Source: Methanobacterium petrolearium
Lineage (GTDB): Archaea > Methanobacteriota > Methanobacteria > Methanobacteriales > Methanobacteriaceae
NCBI RefSeq assembly: GCF_017873625.1
Contig: NZ_JAGGKL010000009.1
Coordinates: forward strand, 22,501 to 86,500
Length of the DNA: 64,000 nt
Direction of reading: 5' to 3'
Shown here: piece after piece, positions 42,695 through 51,210 of the stretch
How the letters are laid out: every line of letters begins with the position of its first letter
Position numbering within the stretch: the first letter of the stretch is position 1
Notes under the pieces: model-generated
Databases searched by the model: none
What the model saw: only the letters and a program-made list of their open reading frames with translations
Told to the model about the DNA's origin: nothing
Position numbers and translations under genes: made by a program

Positions 42695-43327
42695 CTAAAT
42701 CTTCTTTGCTACAATAAAATAGAACTTTAAATGTCTTAATTTTAACTTTTCAGTTTCAACAATTTGAAAATTACCATTATATATTAAATCCTCTAATTCA
42801 AAGAATTTATAGAATTTCGTAGAGATTACACGTGCTTTTTCCATGATAAATAAGGCAGAAAAAGAAAGAATTCTTGAAAACTTCTTCTCCTCCTCCCCCA
42901 TACATTCTGTTGAAGAAATGAAAAATCCACCTGGTTTCAATAATTCGTTAATCCTTTGCATAACCTCAGGTGTGTCTTCTAAATAATTTAGGATATTGAA
43001 AGCCAGTATCACATCAAAAGATTCTTTCAAAAGTCTCTCATCAAATATGGTTGCTTGCCTGAAGTGGGCATTCGGAGTTTTACGATCATGTGCCTTTCTT
43101 TTTGCAATTTCGATCATTTTTGACGATGTATCAATACCATGAACCTCTTTAACATCGCTAGCAATTTCCAGTGCTTGAGTTCCTGTACCACATCCAAGAT
43201 CTAAAACCATGTCGCAGTTATTCAGATATTTTTTGGTTTTTTTAAGGTTCGTGATGTGAATCTTTGTAAACGGCTCTTCACTTTTATCATAATTATTTGC
43301 CATCAAGTTCCAAATCTTTTCTGACAT
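42695..43327 (-). CDS. class I SAM-dependent methyltransferase
   Basis: 210 residues from ATG 43327, 8 bases after a GGGGGG ribosome site; an in-frame ATG at 43333 is too close to it. Motif I VLDLGCGTGTQALEIA, then VHGIDTSSKMIEIAKRKA, FDVILAFNILNYLED and LLKPGGFFISSTE. A small-molecule methyltransferase; substrate unknown. Confidence 0.88.
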   Translation of the reverse strand: MSEKIWNLMANNYDKSEEPFTKIHITNLKKTKKYLNNCDMVLDLGCGTGTQALEIASDVKEVHGIDTSSKMIEIAKRKAHDRKTPNAHFRQATIFDERLLKESFDVILAFNILNYLEDTPEVMQRINELLKPGGFFISSTECMGEEEKKFSRILSFSALFIMEKARVISTKFYKFFELEDLIYNGNFQIVETEKLKLRHLKFYFIVAKKI

Positions 43328-43507
43328 AATCATTCCCCCCTATTTAGAATGTGTTTATATTATTAGGATCAATAACCATATCGACTTAAACAGGCATTAT
43401 TAAGAACAAAGCATGCCAGAAATCTTACCAATACCTAATGATACATTTAAAGTCTGTTCAGCCAATTTTTCCTGATCTCCTGATTTTCGTACCATCCTGT
43501 GAATTAA

Positions 43508-44023
43508 CTACCCATTTTCCGCGGCTTTTTGCTTTATTTTCCAAGCAAATTTTTCTGCATTCTGGAGGTCTTGGGCATTGGGGCGGCCCTTATTCATCCC
43601 CCCAAACAGTTTAAGGAAACTGTTGGTGTTAAAACCTTTACACTGAAATTCATCAAGGATGATGTAACCTTTGGATTCTAGTTTTTCCCTTAGTGTGGCG
43701 TGATCTTTGGAGGCTTTGGATTTTCCTGTTATTCCCGCAGTTGAGAAAAGGAATGATTTCTTATTATTTACTTCTGTTAGTTCATCGACAAGTTTAAGTA
43801 AAGATTCATGGTGTTTTGCACTGTAAATCCCTGAACCAAAGCCAACTAGATCATAGTCTTGAATTTCTTCAGGACTAATTTCCTGTGGCCATTTTATTTC
43901 TGCATCAAGAGTTTTGGCCAGGACGTTAGCTATCTTTTCAGTATTATGATGATGATACGAATACAAAACCAGGAGAAATTTCAATGATGATGCTTCTTTT
44001 AACTCAGTTACTTCATTTTCCAT
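43508..44023 (-). CDS. flavodoxin-domain protein
   Basis: 171 residues. FMN-binding loop SYHHHNTEKIANVLA near residue 22, then DLVGFGSGIYSAKHHESLL and the flavodoxin-fold strand KKSFLFSTAGI. The triple histidine in the phosphate loop is typical of the protoporphyrinogen-oxidase-like/BilS flavodoxin group. Likely an electron carrier or small reductase. A decayed alcohol-dehydrogenase tail lies just upstream. Confidence 0.85.
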   Translation of the reverse strand: MENEVTELKEASSLKFLLVLYSYHHHNTEKIANVLAKTLDAEIKWPQEISPEEIQDYDLVGFGSGIYSAKHHESLLKLVDELTEVNNKKSFLFSTAGITGKSKASKDHATLREKLESKGYIILDEFQCKGFNTNSFLKLFGGMNKGRPNAQDLQNAEKFAWKIKQKAAENG

Positions 44024-44035
44024 TTTTTCACCTTT

Positions 44036-44155
44036 TTACCCCATTACAGTTATAACCACATTTCCGTTCTGGTGTCCTTGATCAACGTACCGGTGAGCTT
44101 CAACAATTTTTTTACAGAGAGTCAATCGTACCAATAACAAGTTTAATATCCTTTT
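44036..44155 (-). pseudogene. C-terminal remnant of a zinc-dependent alcohol dehydrogenase (MDR family)
   Basis: The minus strand reads KKIVEAHRYVDQGHQNGNVV then ITVMG and stop at 44038-44036. This is the distinctive C-terminus of NAD(P)-dependent MDR alcohol dehydrogenases (EAHRYV-x-GHKKGNVVIT). Directly upstream, in a shifted frame, KLVIGTIDSL matches the preceding strand. Everything before that is missing and no start exists. It is a deletion remnant of a ~350-codon gene. Confidence 0.75.
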
Positions 44156-44220
44156 GACCCCAATTTTAATCCTTTAGAACTTTTTATCCTTAAAAAATAA
44201 AAAAATAGATTAATCTGGAT

Positions 44221-45114
44221 TTATTCCAGATTTAATTTAATTGATCCAATCTTAGGTGCCAGGTAGTTGTATAGGAGTGCGATTAATGCGGTTTCTATGA
44301 AGTAGGTTATGAAGTTTGATATGAATTCTCCATAGTTCCCGGAAATAATCCCGGATATAATTCCTAATAAGGCGCAAACGATTGCTACTGCCAGTGCAGT
44401 GGGTAGTACTGGTATGTGTTTGAGTTCATGCAAACTTCCAGTAATTTGATTGAACTCTAACTGGATCTTGGCTACTCTGGTGACTATGTAGTTGTAGAAT
44501 AGTGCAAATAAAGCGTTCCAAATGAATCCAAACACAAATACCATTATAGGTAGTCCGATTATTAATACTAGGAACACAAATGTCCCTGCTACTCCAACTT
44601 CTGCACCGGTGGGCATGGCTGCTCCAGAAACATTAGTTATATTAGCAGTGATGTTGGCTGCTGCTGGCATGGTGCTGATTGTACTTATGAATGAGAATAA
44701 TGGTGAAAACACAGCTGCAAGTACCAAACCAACGATAAACGCCCATATTGCCCCAATAGCAGATAGTATCAGGGAAAATGAAACAATTGGAATTTTTTCC
44801 ACCTCATTACCCTCTAATTCTAACTTCACACCACCTAACTTGGGCACTAACACATTGTAAAGCATCACAGAGAAGAAGCTTACCATTATAGTACTGAAAA
44901 ACGCACCTATTGGAAGGAGAACAATTAGTGGTATTCCTAATCCAGTAATCAGATTAAATTGTCCTAATTGGGGGAGTAGTCCTGCAGCTTGCACTATGAT
45001 AAGTGCAATTAACATCACAATAGCAGCAATCAATCCCAAAATTCCATATATTGAAGCTGACATCCTGGTAAAGGGTGTCAGTTTTAAGGATTTAATTTCT
45101 TTTACATCTACCAT
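44221..45114 (-). CDS. multi-spanning membrane protein with internal repeats, Yip1-like
   Basis: 297 residues, about seven hydrophobic helices. A short motif recurs three times at the ends of repeats: LYNVLVPKLGGVKLELEG (~85-102), FYNYIVTRVAKIQLEF (~205-222) and LYNYLAPKIGSIKLNLE at the C-terminus. This suggests internal duplication of a membrane unit, similar to Yip1-domain proteins of archaea. The gene follows the winged-helix cassette E in the same direction with a 286-base gap, and may be its target. Confidence 0.7.
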   Translation of the reverse strand: MVDVKEIKSLKLTPFTRMSASIYGILGLIAAIVMLIALIIVQAAGLLPQLGQFNLITGLGIPLIVLLPIGAFFSTIMVSFFSVMLYNVLVPKLGGVKLELEGNEVEKIPIVSFSLILSAIGAIWAFIVGLVLAAVFSPLFSFISTISTMPAAANITANITNVSGAAMPTGAEVGVAGTFVFLVLIIGLPIMVFVFGFIWNALFALFYNYIVTRVAKIQLEFNQITGSLHELKHIPVLPTALAVAIVCALLGIISGIISGNYGEFISNFITYFIETALIALLYNYLAPKIGSIKLNLE

Positions 45115-45400
45115 CTTTTAACCTCCATTTTTGATTTTTAACTCAAAGGATAGGTTTCAACAAATGCATGATATGTTGAATCCTCTGAATTATTTTTAAG
45201 TTCTTAACCTTCACTTAATTCTAGTTTAAACACTTAAAAGTAATTTTTCCAAAATTTACTCAGCATTTCCTCCCTTTTACCTCCAAATTCATTCCAGATT
45301 ATAGATTAAGTAAGTAAAATTAGAAAATATTAAAAACAGTTTAAAGATTTAATTTAATAAAAAAAAGAATAAAATAAGCCCAATAAGAAAAAATAGAAAA

Positions 45401-45733
45401 TTATTCCCTTGTTATCATTAAAAGCAATGCTAATGCTGTGAATTCAAGTCCTAAAAAGATTAAAGGTAACACAGCATTGATGATGGTTTCAGGAAGATTG
45501 AACACGAAATAAATGGAAAATAATATGTTCTGAACCAGGAACAGTAAGGAAAATAAAACCAGGGTTGTGGTGAATTTGGATTTTACTTTAAGGTATCTTT
45601 CCATATACACATAGAGCATTCCGCTTAAAAGGATGATATTGGCAATACTGGTTATTAAAGCCGATGTTTTTACCAATACAAACAAAGTGGGTATTAAATT
45701 TGACAGCCCAAAAAAATTTATTTCCAACAACAT
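45401..45733 (-). CDS. three-helix membrane protein of the winged-helix cassette (copy E)
   Basis: 110 residues. Three helices; the loop motif is YMERYLKVKSKFTTTLVLFS then FLVQN, and the C-terminus is LALLLMITRE. It is the most divergent intact copy but keeps the K-S-K-F core, the Q-N pair and the terminal ITRE. ATG 45733 follows AAGGTG. It lies 40 bases after winged-helix gene E. Confidence 0.72.
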   Translation of the reverse strand: MLLEINFFGLSNLIPTLFVLVKTSALITSIANIILLSGMLYVYMERYLKVKSKFTTTLVLFSLLFLVQNILFSIYFVFNLPETIINAVLPLIFLGLEFTALALLLMITRE

Positions 45734-45773
45734 TTTTTACACCTTTTATCCTTCTAATATAATTCATTATGCC

Positions 45774-46058
45774 CTATTCTTCATTAAATTCTTCCCAAAT
45801 CCCCAGAAAAACCTTATAATTTTTTTCCATCTCGCCAGTGAGGAAGTATAACGCACCGTACTTCTCCCCGGTTGATTCAACCAAATTGTTTTCCTTTAAA
45901 ACATCCATATGATGCCGGATAGTTTTATAATCAAGTGAAAGTTTTTCTGCAAGTTTATTAGCATTATAAGGTCTCTTATTTAGTTCAACGATTATTCTGC
46001 CGCGATTTTCCCCACCTTTACTCCCGGCAATTAACCACCATAAAAATACTTTCTTCAT
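45774..46058 (-). CDS. ArsR-like winged-helix regulator of the cassette (copy E)
   Basis: 94 residues. Starts MKKVFLWWLIAGSKGG, then NRGRIIVELNKRPYNANKL, DYKTIRHHMDVLKENN and ALYFLTGEMEKNY. ATG 46058 follows AGGAG. Heads the pair with the membrane protein at 45401; the membrane protein at 44221 follows. Confidence 0.87.
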   Translation of the reverse strand: MKKVFLWWLIAGSKGGENRGRIIVELNKRPYNANKLAEKLSLDYKTIRHHMDVLKENNLVESTGEKYGALYFLTGEMEKNYKVFLGIWEEFNEE

Positions 46059-46161
46059 AAAGGACTCCTACTAAAGGGATCAAACTTACTAATGCTAACG
46101 CATACATCAGTGAAATAGACTTTATCACTATATTATACAAATAACATTTGAATGTTTTAAA

Positions 46162-46310
46162 TCATTTTTGCATGGCAATATCATCCACTTCATTATTAAA
46201 AGAATGACTATGGGAATTATTTTTGTTTCTAAAACTCGTTTTTGTAATTGCCTGGTTATGTGCAGTGAATTCCCTGTACCTGAATAATAATAAATATCAC
46301 CATTACCCAT
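46162..46310 (-). pseudogene. 5' remnant of an EFR1-type flavodoxin/ferredoxin gene
   Basis: The minus strand begins with DIYYYSGTGNSLHITRQLQK, the FMN-loop start of EFR1 proteins such as those at 48963 and 49846. The frame is lost after KIIPI; a shifted frame continues with HSFNNEVDDIAMQK to a TGA at 46164-46162. The remaining ~200 codons, including both Fe-S motifs, are absent. A start ATG 46310 remains. Confidence 0.7.
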
Positions 46311-46649
46311 AACAACCCATCAAATGATTGATATAGGGAAATTATCTATTAATCATTGTTGTTTTTGGCATGCTCATCCTGACATCCCCATAACCCATAA
46401 AAACTGTTTTTACACAAAGATAATCATTTTAAAAGTTCAAAACACAGCCACGTTGAATTTTAGAGCTCAGTTGTACCTCATTTTTATATCAAAAAAATGA
46501 CATGAAATATAATTTTAATCTCCTTCATTAAATCATTCTATTTATAAAGATATGGAATTAAAATAAGTCAATTAATCAGCCAAATACAGTTTAAAGCATT
46601 TTAAAAGACCATTTTTATCGAATAGTTTTTAAAGGATGAGAAAAAAAAA
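46311..46649. other. intergenic region with ectoine operon promoter
   Basis: 339 bases without a gene. TATTTATAAA at 46539-46548 is a plausible TATA box for ectA, giving a leader of roughly 75-80 bases that ends in AGGATGAG (46633-46640). No obvious osmotic-control element could be identified by eye. Confidence 0.4.
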
Positions 46650-47165
46650 TTGTGTATGGGCTCGCGAAATGACGAAAATACGCCAATAAATATTCGAAAA
46701 CCTCAAATAAAGGATGGAAATCGGATTTTCCATCTGGTAAAAGAATGTAAACCACTGGATATTAATTCATTATATTACTATCTATTGATATGCGCCCATT
46801 TTGATCAAACAAGCGTGATAACAGAATTAGATAGTGAAATAATTGGGTATATATCTGCTTACATTAATCCACATCAAAAAAACACTCTTTTTATATGGCA
46901 GGTGGCAGTGCATCCTGATATGCGTGGCCAGGGCCTGGCAATCAAAATGATGAAGGACATCCTTGAAAGAGAAGAGATTAAATCAGTTGAATTCATTGAA
47001 ACCACAGTAACCCCCTCAAATCAAGCTTCAATGTCCCTATTTGGAAAAATCGCTTCAAAACTAGATACTAATCTTCAGAAATCCTCATTTTTTACCAGCG
47101 ATCTCTTTGGCGAATCAAATCATGAAGAGGAATTACTTCTTCGCATAGGCCCCTTAACTAAATAG
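46650..47165 (+). CDS. ectA: L-2,4-diaminobutyrate N-acetyltransferase
   Basis: 171 residues. GNAT fold with the EctA pattern IRKPQIKDGNRIFHLVKEC, LDINSLYYYLLICAHF, LFIWQVAVHPDMRGQGLA and ETTVTPSNQASMSLF. It acetylates L-2,4-diaminobutyrate, the second step of ectoine synthesis. The start is uncertain: TTG 46650 is 9 bases after AGGATGAG, while ATG 46656 is 15 bases away. First gene of the ectABC operon. Confidence 0.93.
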   Translation: MCMGSRNDENTPINIRKPQIKDGNRIFHLVKECKPLDINSLYYYLLICAHFDQTSVITELDSEIIGYISAYINPHQKNTLFIWQVAVHPDMRGQGLAIKMMKDILEREEIKSVEFIETTVTPSNQASMSLFGKIASKLDTNLQKSSFFTSDLFGESNHEEELLLRIGPLTK

Positions 47166-47219
47166 GAGAAACCCATTCAATAGACATGAAAATAACGTTT
47201 TTAAAATAGTAGTGATTAG

Positions 47220-48503
47220 ATGAAAACATTCAAACAACATGAATCACAGGTTCGTAGTTATATAAGAAGTTTCCCTGTAATATTCCAAAAAGCAAAGGGA
47301 TCTACCCTATATGATGAACAAGAAAATGAATACATTGACTTTTTTGCCGGTGCAGGAACCCTAAACTATGGACATAATAATCCCTTGGTTTCAGAAGCCT
47401 TAATAAAATATATACAGGATGAAGGGATTATTCATGGCCTGGATAAGGCAACCACTGCAAAAAAGATATTTCTGGAGAAATTCTATGATATCATCTTACA
47501 TCCCCGGCATATGGAATACAAAATACAATTTACCGGACCAACCGGTACCAATGCTGTTGAAACGGCCTTAAAATTAGTTAGAATGGTTAAAGGTAGAAGA
47601 AATATCATTGCCTTTACCAATGCATTCCACGGCTTGACCATGGGATCCATGGCTGTAACTGCCAATGCATTTTACAGAGATGAAGCATTCATCAACCGGA
47701 CCAACGTAAGTTTCATGCCTTTTGACGGATATTTCGGAGATGAAGTTAACACCGCAGATTACCTCCGCAAATACCTGGAAGATCAAAGCAGTGGAGTGGA
47801 CTTACCCGCTGCCATAATTCTGGAAACTATTCAAGCGGAAGGTGGTATAAATGTGGCTAGTGATAAATGGCTAAGAGATATCGAACAAATATGTAAAGAT
47901 TTCGATATATTACTAATTGTAGATGATATTCAGGTAGGAAACGGCCGTAGTGGAAGTTTTTTCAGTTTTGAAAGTTCTGGGATCAACCCAGACATCATCA
48001 CGCTCTCCAAATCAATTGGAGGAGGTTTACCATTATCCATGGTACTGTTGAAATCTGAATTGGATCAATGGAAACCAGGAGAACATACCGGCACCTTCAG
48101 AGGCAATAACCTTGCTTTCGTAGCATCTTCAGAACTTTTAAGCTACTGGGAGAATGATAACCTCTCCCAAGCTGTTGAAAGTAAAGAAAAACTAATCAAA
48201 GAAAGATTAATGGAAATAAAAGATAAATACCCTGCCATCCAAGCAGAAGTACGTGGAAAAGGATTAATATACGGGCTGGAAATTCCTTTAAGAGGTTTCT
48301 GTAGTGATGTGTCAGAAGAAGCATTTTCAAGAGGTCTTCTGATAGAACTGGCAGGTGCAGAGGATAATGTACTAAAATTGCTACCCCCATTAACCATTGA
48401 ACCCGAGTTACTTAAAGAAGGTATAGGCATAATTGAAGATTCAATTAAAGATGTTCTAGAAAAAAGAGAGGCCATGATTGAGGATTTAAACAATGATAGT
48501 TAG
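47220..48503 (+). CDS. ectB: L-2,4-diaminobutyrate:2-oxoglutarate aminotransferase
   Basis: 427 residues, normal length. Class III PLP aminotransferase with the EctB N-terminus SQVRSYIRSFPVIFQKAKG, GPTGTNAVETALKLVRMVKG, LIVDDIQVGNGRSG and PLP lysine in LSKSIGGGLP. It converts aspartate semialdehyde to 2,4-diaminobutyrate. ATG 47220 lies 54 bases after ectA; its end overlaps ectC by 11 bases. Confidence 0.96.
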   Translation: MKTFKQHESQVRSYIRSFPVIFQKAKGSTLYDEQENEYIDFFAGAGTLNYGHNNPLVSEALIKYIQDEGIIHGLDKATTAKKIFLEKFYDIILHPRHMEYKIQFTGPTGTNAVETALKLVRMVKGRRNIIAFTNAFHGLTMGSMAVTANAFYRDEAFINRTNVSFMPFDGYFGDEVNTADYLRKYLEDQSSGVDLPAAIILETIQAEGGINVASDKWLRDIEQICKDFDILLIVDDIQVGNGRSGSFFSFESSGINPDIITLSKSIGGGLPLSMVLLKSELDQWKPGEHTGTFRGNNLAFVASSELLSYWENDNLSQAVESKEKLIKERLMEIKDKYPAIQAEVRGKGLIYGLEIPLRGFCSDVSEEAFSRGLLIELAGAEDNVLKLLPPLTIEPELLKEGIGIIEDSIKDVLEKREAMIEDLNNDS

Positions 48504-48906
48504 AACCCTTGGAGAAATTGAAGGTAGCAGTCGGGAAGTTTTTGCTGAAAATAGTAACTGGGTAAGCAAGCGTTTCCTTATAGCAGGAGATAATATGGGC
48601 TTTTCTTTTAATGAAACCATAATTTATGCCAACACTGAAACTTTAATCTGGTATAAAAACCATGTAGAAGCCGTTTACTGTGTAGAAGGCGAAGGTGAAA
48701 TCGAAACAACAGAAGATGGCGTTGTTTATCCTATTAAACCCGGTACAATGTATGCTCTGGACAAACACGATCGACATTTTCTTCGAGCTTATGAAAAGGA
48801 TCTTCGATTGTTATGTGTCTTTAATCCTGCACTGGCAGGTGATGAGGTTCATGATGAGGATGGTTCCTATGTTAAACCCGACCAACAATCAGTTGCTGAG
48901 AAATAA
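48493..48906 (+). CDS. ectC: L-ectoine synthase
   Basis: 137 residues, cupin fold. Family blocks are MIVRTLGEIEGSSREV, NWVSKRFLIAGDNMGFSF, YKNHVEAVYCVEGEGEIE, and YALDKHDRHFLRA, which supply metal and substrate ligands. It cyclises N-gamma-acetyl-diaminobutyrate to ectoine, a compatible solute. ATG 48493 follows GAGGAT and overlaps the end of ectB, so translation is coupled. No ectD hydroxylase or dedicated aspartokinase gene follows. Confidence 0.96.
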   Translation: MIVRTLGEIEGSSREVFAENSNWVSKRFLIAGDNMGFSFNETIIYANTETLIWYKNHVEAVYCVEGEGEIETTEDGVVYPIKPGTMYALDKHDRHFLRAYEKDLRLLCVFNPALAGDEVHDEDGSYVKPDQQSVAEK

Positions 48907-48962
48907 AAAAATCCATTAATACTAAATGGGAAAATCAGCTTATTTAATGGGTAGAGATTTCA

Positions 48963-49814
48963 CTACCCCTTATTCTTTCTTAACATATCTCTTATTTCCA
49001 CATCGGGATGATGATATCTAATGGTATTTTCCAGTTCAGTACTTTCAATTGCCTCATGAGGACACCAATGAAAACAGGCCAGGCAAAATTCACAGTTATG
49101 CTGCCATTCCGGCCGTTCATTAACCAGTTCAATATTTTCAACCGGACAAATACTGGCACAAGTCCCGCAACCAGAACATTTGTCAGTTCCATCCGCATAT
49201 GGCAACATTTCATCATAGGCCCCGTTCTTTAAATCATAATATTGTTTTAAATGTCTGATTGTTGTGGGTTTAAAAAGAAAAATGAGGGGAGTTACTATAT
49301 ATTTAATCAATCCATAAATTTTGCCAGCCAGCACATTGGGAGTGTCGAATCTGACTTTTCTACGGGCATTAATATGTTCATATATAATTTCCAGGTTTTC
49401 TTCCCAAACCCGGAACATTTTTTGCTGTTTTTCAGGATTGTTAAGTGACGAACCTCCCATGTTATAGGGCATGTTAACTGTGAATCCTGCCACCAGCCTG
49501 CCACCACGTGACTGGAGAATTTCATCCAAAAAGTTCAATGTATTAACTGAGACACTTCCGTAGGTACAGAGGGCAAATATGTATTTTGAATCAATGTTTT
49601 CCAGTTTTGCAACGAATCTTCTGACAATGAGTGGAACACCATTGTATGGCTCATGATAAGTTGGGAAAATAATTCCAATCATATCTGCACTTGCCCGTAT
49701 TGGTCCTTTATCCACTACCGACGCTATGGAAGTGAGTTTTCCATTGGTTTTCTCTGCAATGTCTCTTGCTACTGCAAGAAAATTGCCGCTACCTGAAAAA
49801 TAATATATTTCCAT
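48963..49814 (-). CDS. EFR1-family protein (flavodoxin domain plus two [4Fe-4S] clusters)
   Basis: 283 residues. N-terminal flavodoxin-like domain with FMN loop YYFSGSGNFLAVARDIAEK and a FPTYHEPYNGVP motif; C-terminal two-cluster ferredoxin with CSGCGTCASICPVENI and CEFCLACFHWCPHEAI. Such proteins are common in methanogens and clostridia and probably act as internal electron-transfer units. Start at ATG 49814 or 49820. It is convergent with ectC and adjacent to a paralog. Confidence 0.9.
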   Translation of the reverse strand: MEIYYFSGSGNFLAVARDIAEKTNGKLTSIASVVDKGPIRASADMIGIIFPTYHEPYNGVPLIVRRFVAKLENIDSKYIFALCTYGSVSVNTLNFLDEILQSRGGRLVAGFTVNMPYNMGGSSLNNPEKQQKMFRVWEENLEIIYEHINARRKVRFDTPNVLAGKIYGLIKYIVTPLIFLFKPTTIRHLKQYYDLKNGAYDEMLPYADGTDKCSGCGTCASICPVENIELVNERPEWQHNCEFCLACFHWCPHEAIESTELENTIRYHHPDVEIRDMLRKNKG

Positions 49815-49845
49815 AGTCATAATACTCTTTTAATCTTAAATTCAG

Positions 49846-50691
49846 TTAATCTTTAAACGAACTCTGCTTCAGCATGTCGGCCACCTCAATATCAGAATGA
49901 TGATACCTTACTTCCTCAGATATCCATTCTCCATGAATTGCTCCATTGGGGCACCAGTTTAAGCAGGCAAAACATATCTCACAATGATGTTGCCATTGCG
50001 GCTTCTCCTCTATTATTCTAATATTATTCACAGGACAAACCTGTGAACAGGTTCCACATCCTTCACAATCATCATCAGTGTAAAAACGCTTATCTGATAA
50101 CCATATTAACTGTTTGAAATCTGAATCTGATGATTCTGAGATTTTTTTGAAAAAGTTGAAAGTTTTGTTTTTATAATAGAAAAAAATTGGGGCCAATGCT
50201 ATTTTAAGGGGTAATCCCATGGTTTCAAATTCTCCCTCATTTCGGGCTTTCACAAATTCATGGATAAATTCCAGCTTGTTATCCCACTCATCAAACAGTT
50301 TTTGTTGTTCTTTCACAGATACTGCCTCTATATTGCTTGGCATTTGCACAGTGAAGCCTGCAACAAGCTCACCTCCTCTTGATTCTATAATCTTCCCTAA
50401 ATTTTCTATGGTGGCCGCAGAAAAACCACCGCAGGTGCAAATTGCGAATATATACTTTGAATTTGCGTTTTCAAGGTTTTCAACAAATCTTTGCACAATG
50501 CCGGGAATTCCATTGATAGCTGAAAAATGAACCGGGAAAACAATCCCCACTACATCTGCATCTGTTCTTATATTTCCTCTATCCACTACCGATGCTATGG
50601 AAATCAGTTTTCCATCGATTTTCCTGGCAATATCCCTGGCTACAGTCAGTGAATTCCCTGTACCTGAAAAATAGTAGATTTCAGTGCCCAT
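49846..50691 (-). CDS. EFR1-family protein, second copy
   Basis: 281 residues from ATG 50691 behind GGGGGT; the frame extends to 50739 without a site. FMN loop EIYYFSGTGNSLTVARDIA; ferredoxin motifs CEGCGTCSQVCPVNNI and CEICFACLNWCPNGAI. Paralog of the protein encoded 31 bases downstream and of the broken copy at 46162. Together with the flavodoxin at 50726 they form a minus-strand flavin/Fe-S cluster. Confidence 0.9.
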   Translation of the reverse strand: MGTEIYYFSGTGNSLTVARDIARKIDGKLISIASVVDRGNIRTDADVVGIVFPVHFSAINGIPGIVQRFVENLENANSKYIFAICTCGGFSAATIENLGKIIESRGGELVAGFTVQMPSNIEAVSVKEQQKLFDEWDNKLEFIHEFVKARNEGEFETMGLPLKIALAPIFFYYKNKTFNFFKKISESSDSDFKQLIWLSDKRFYTDDDCEGCGTCSQVCPVNNIRIIEEKPQWQHHCEICFACLNWCPNGAIHGEWISEEVRYHHSDIEVADMLKQSSFKD

Positions 50692-50725
50692 AGTTAACCC
50701 CCATTTTAAAACTTTATAATAGATT

Positions 50726-51190
50726 TTAGAATAATACACTGAATCTTCGAATTAACTCCTCAATTTTCTCATCAATGTTGCCTCTCCAGATTATGATGTC
50801 TGTTCCCACTACAGTTCCGCCTTTAGACTGGCAGATTTCTTTCATTTTACTGATGGCCTTATTTCCACCGGTCCAGTTAAAAGGTAATCCTTTGGTGACA
50901 AAACAGGCAATTTTTTTATCTTGAAGGGATGAAATCTGCTCTAAATAGGCTGCCATGACTGGTGCAAGGTTAAAGGCGTGTACTGGTGCACCAAAGATTA
51001 TGGCATCATAATCAGTTACCTCAGGCGCGTTTTCAAACTTCACATCCTTGGTTCCTGGAGGTGCATCCCCTACAGAAACCACCCGCTGAACATCCACTTC
51101 CTCTCCACCCGTTAAAAACTTATCCTGAAGTTTTAAAGCAACAGAATAGGTATTTTCACTTTGGGAATAAACTATAATCCCTATTTTCAA
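50726..51190 (-). CDS. flavodoxin
   Basis: 154 residues. FMN loop IVYSQSENTYSVALKL, YDAIIFGAPVHAFNLAPVM and later KGLPFNWTGGNKAI. The start is TTG at 51190, 8 bases behind AGGAGGGG; there is no ATG in range. A low-potential electron carrier, adjacent to the two EFR1 genes it could serve. Confidence 0.88.
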   Translation of the reverse strand: MKIGIIVYSQSENTYSVALKLQDKFLTGGEEVDVQRVVSVGDAPPGTKDVKFENAPEVTDYDAIIFGAPVHAFNLAPVMAAYLEQISSLQDKKIACFVTKGLPFNWTGGNKAISKMKEICQSKGGTVVGTDIIIWRGNIDEKIEELIRRFSVLF

Positions 51191-51210
51191 AACTAAACCC
51201 CTCCTTTTTC

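Noticed and set aside
43400..43507. In-frame reading beyond the flavodoxin stop (MVRKSGDQEKLAEQTLN)
   Set aside because: About 31 codons with no ribosome site. It could be a fragment of a lost gene, but nothing else supports it.
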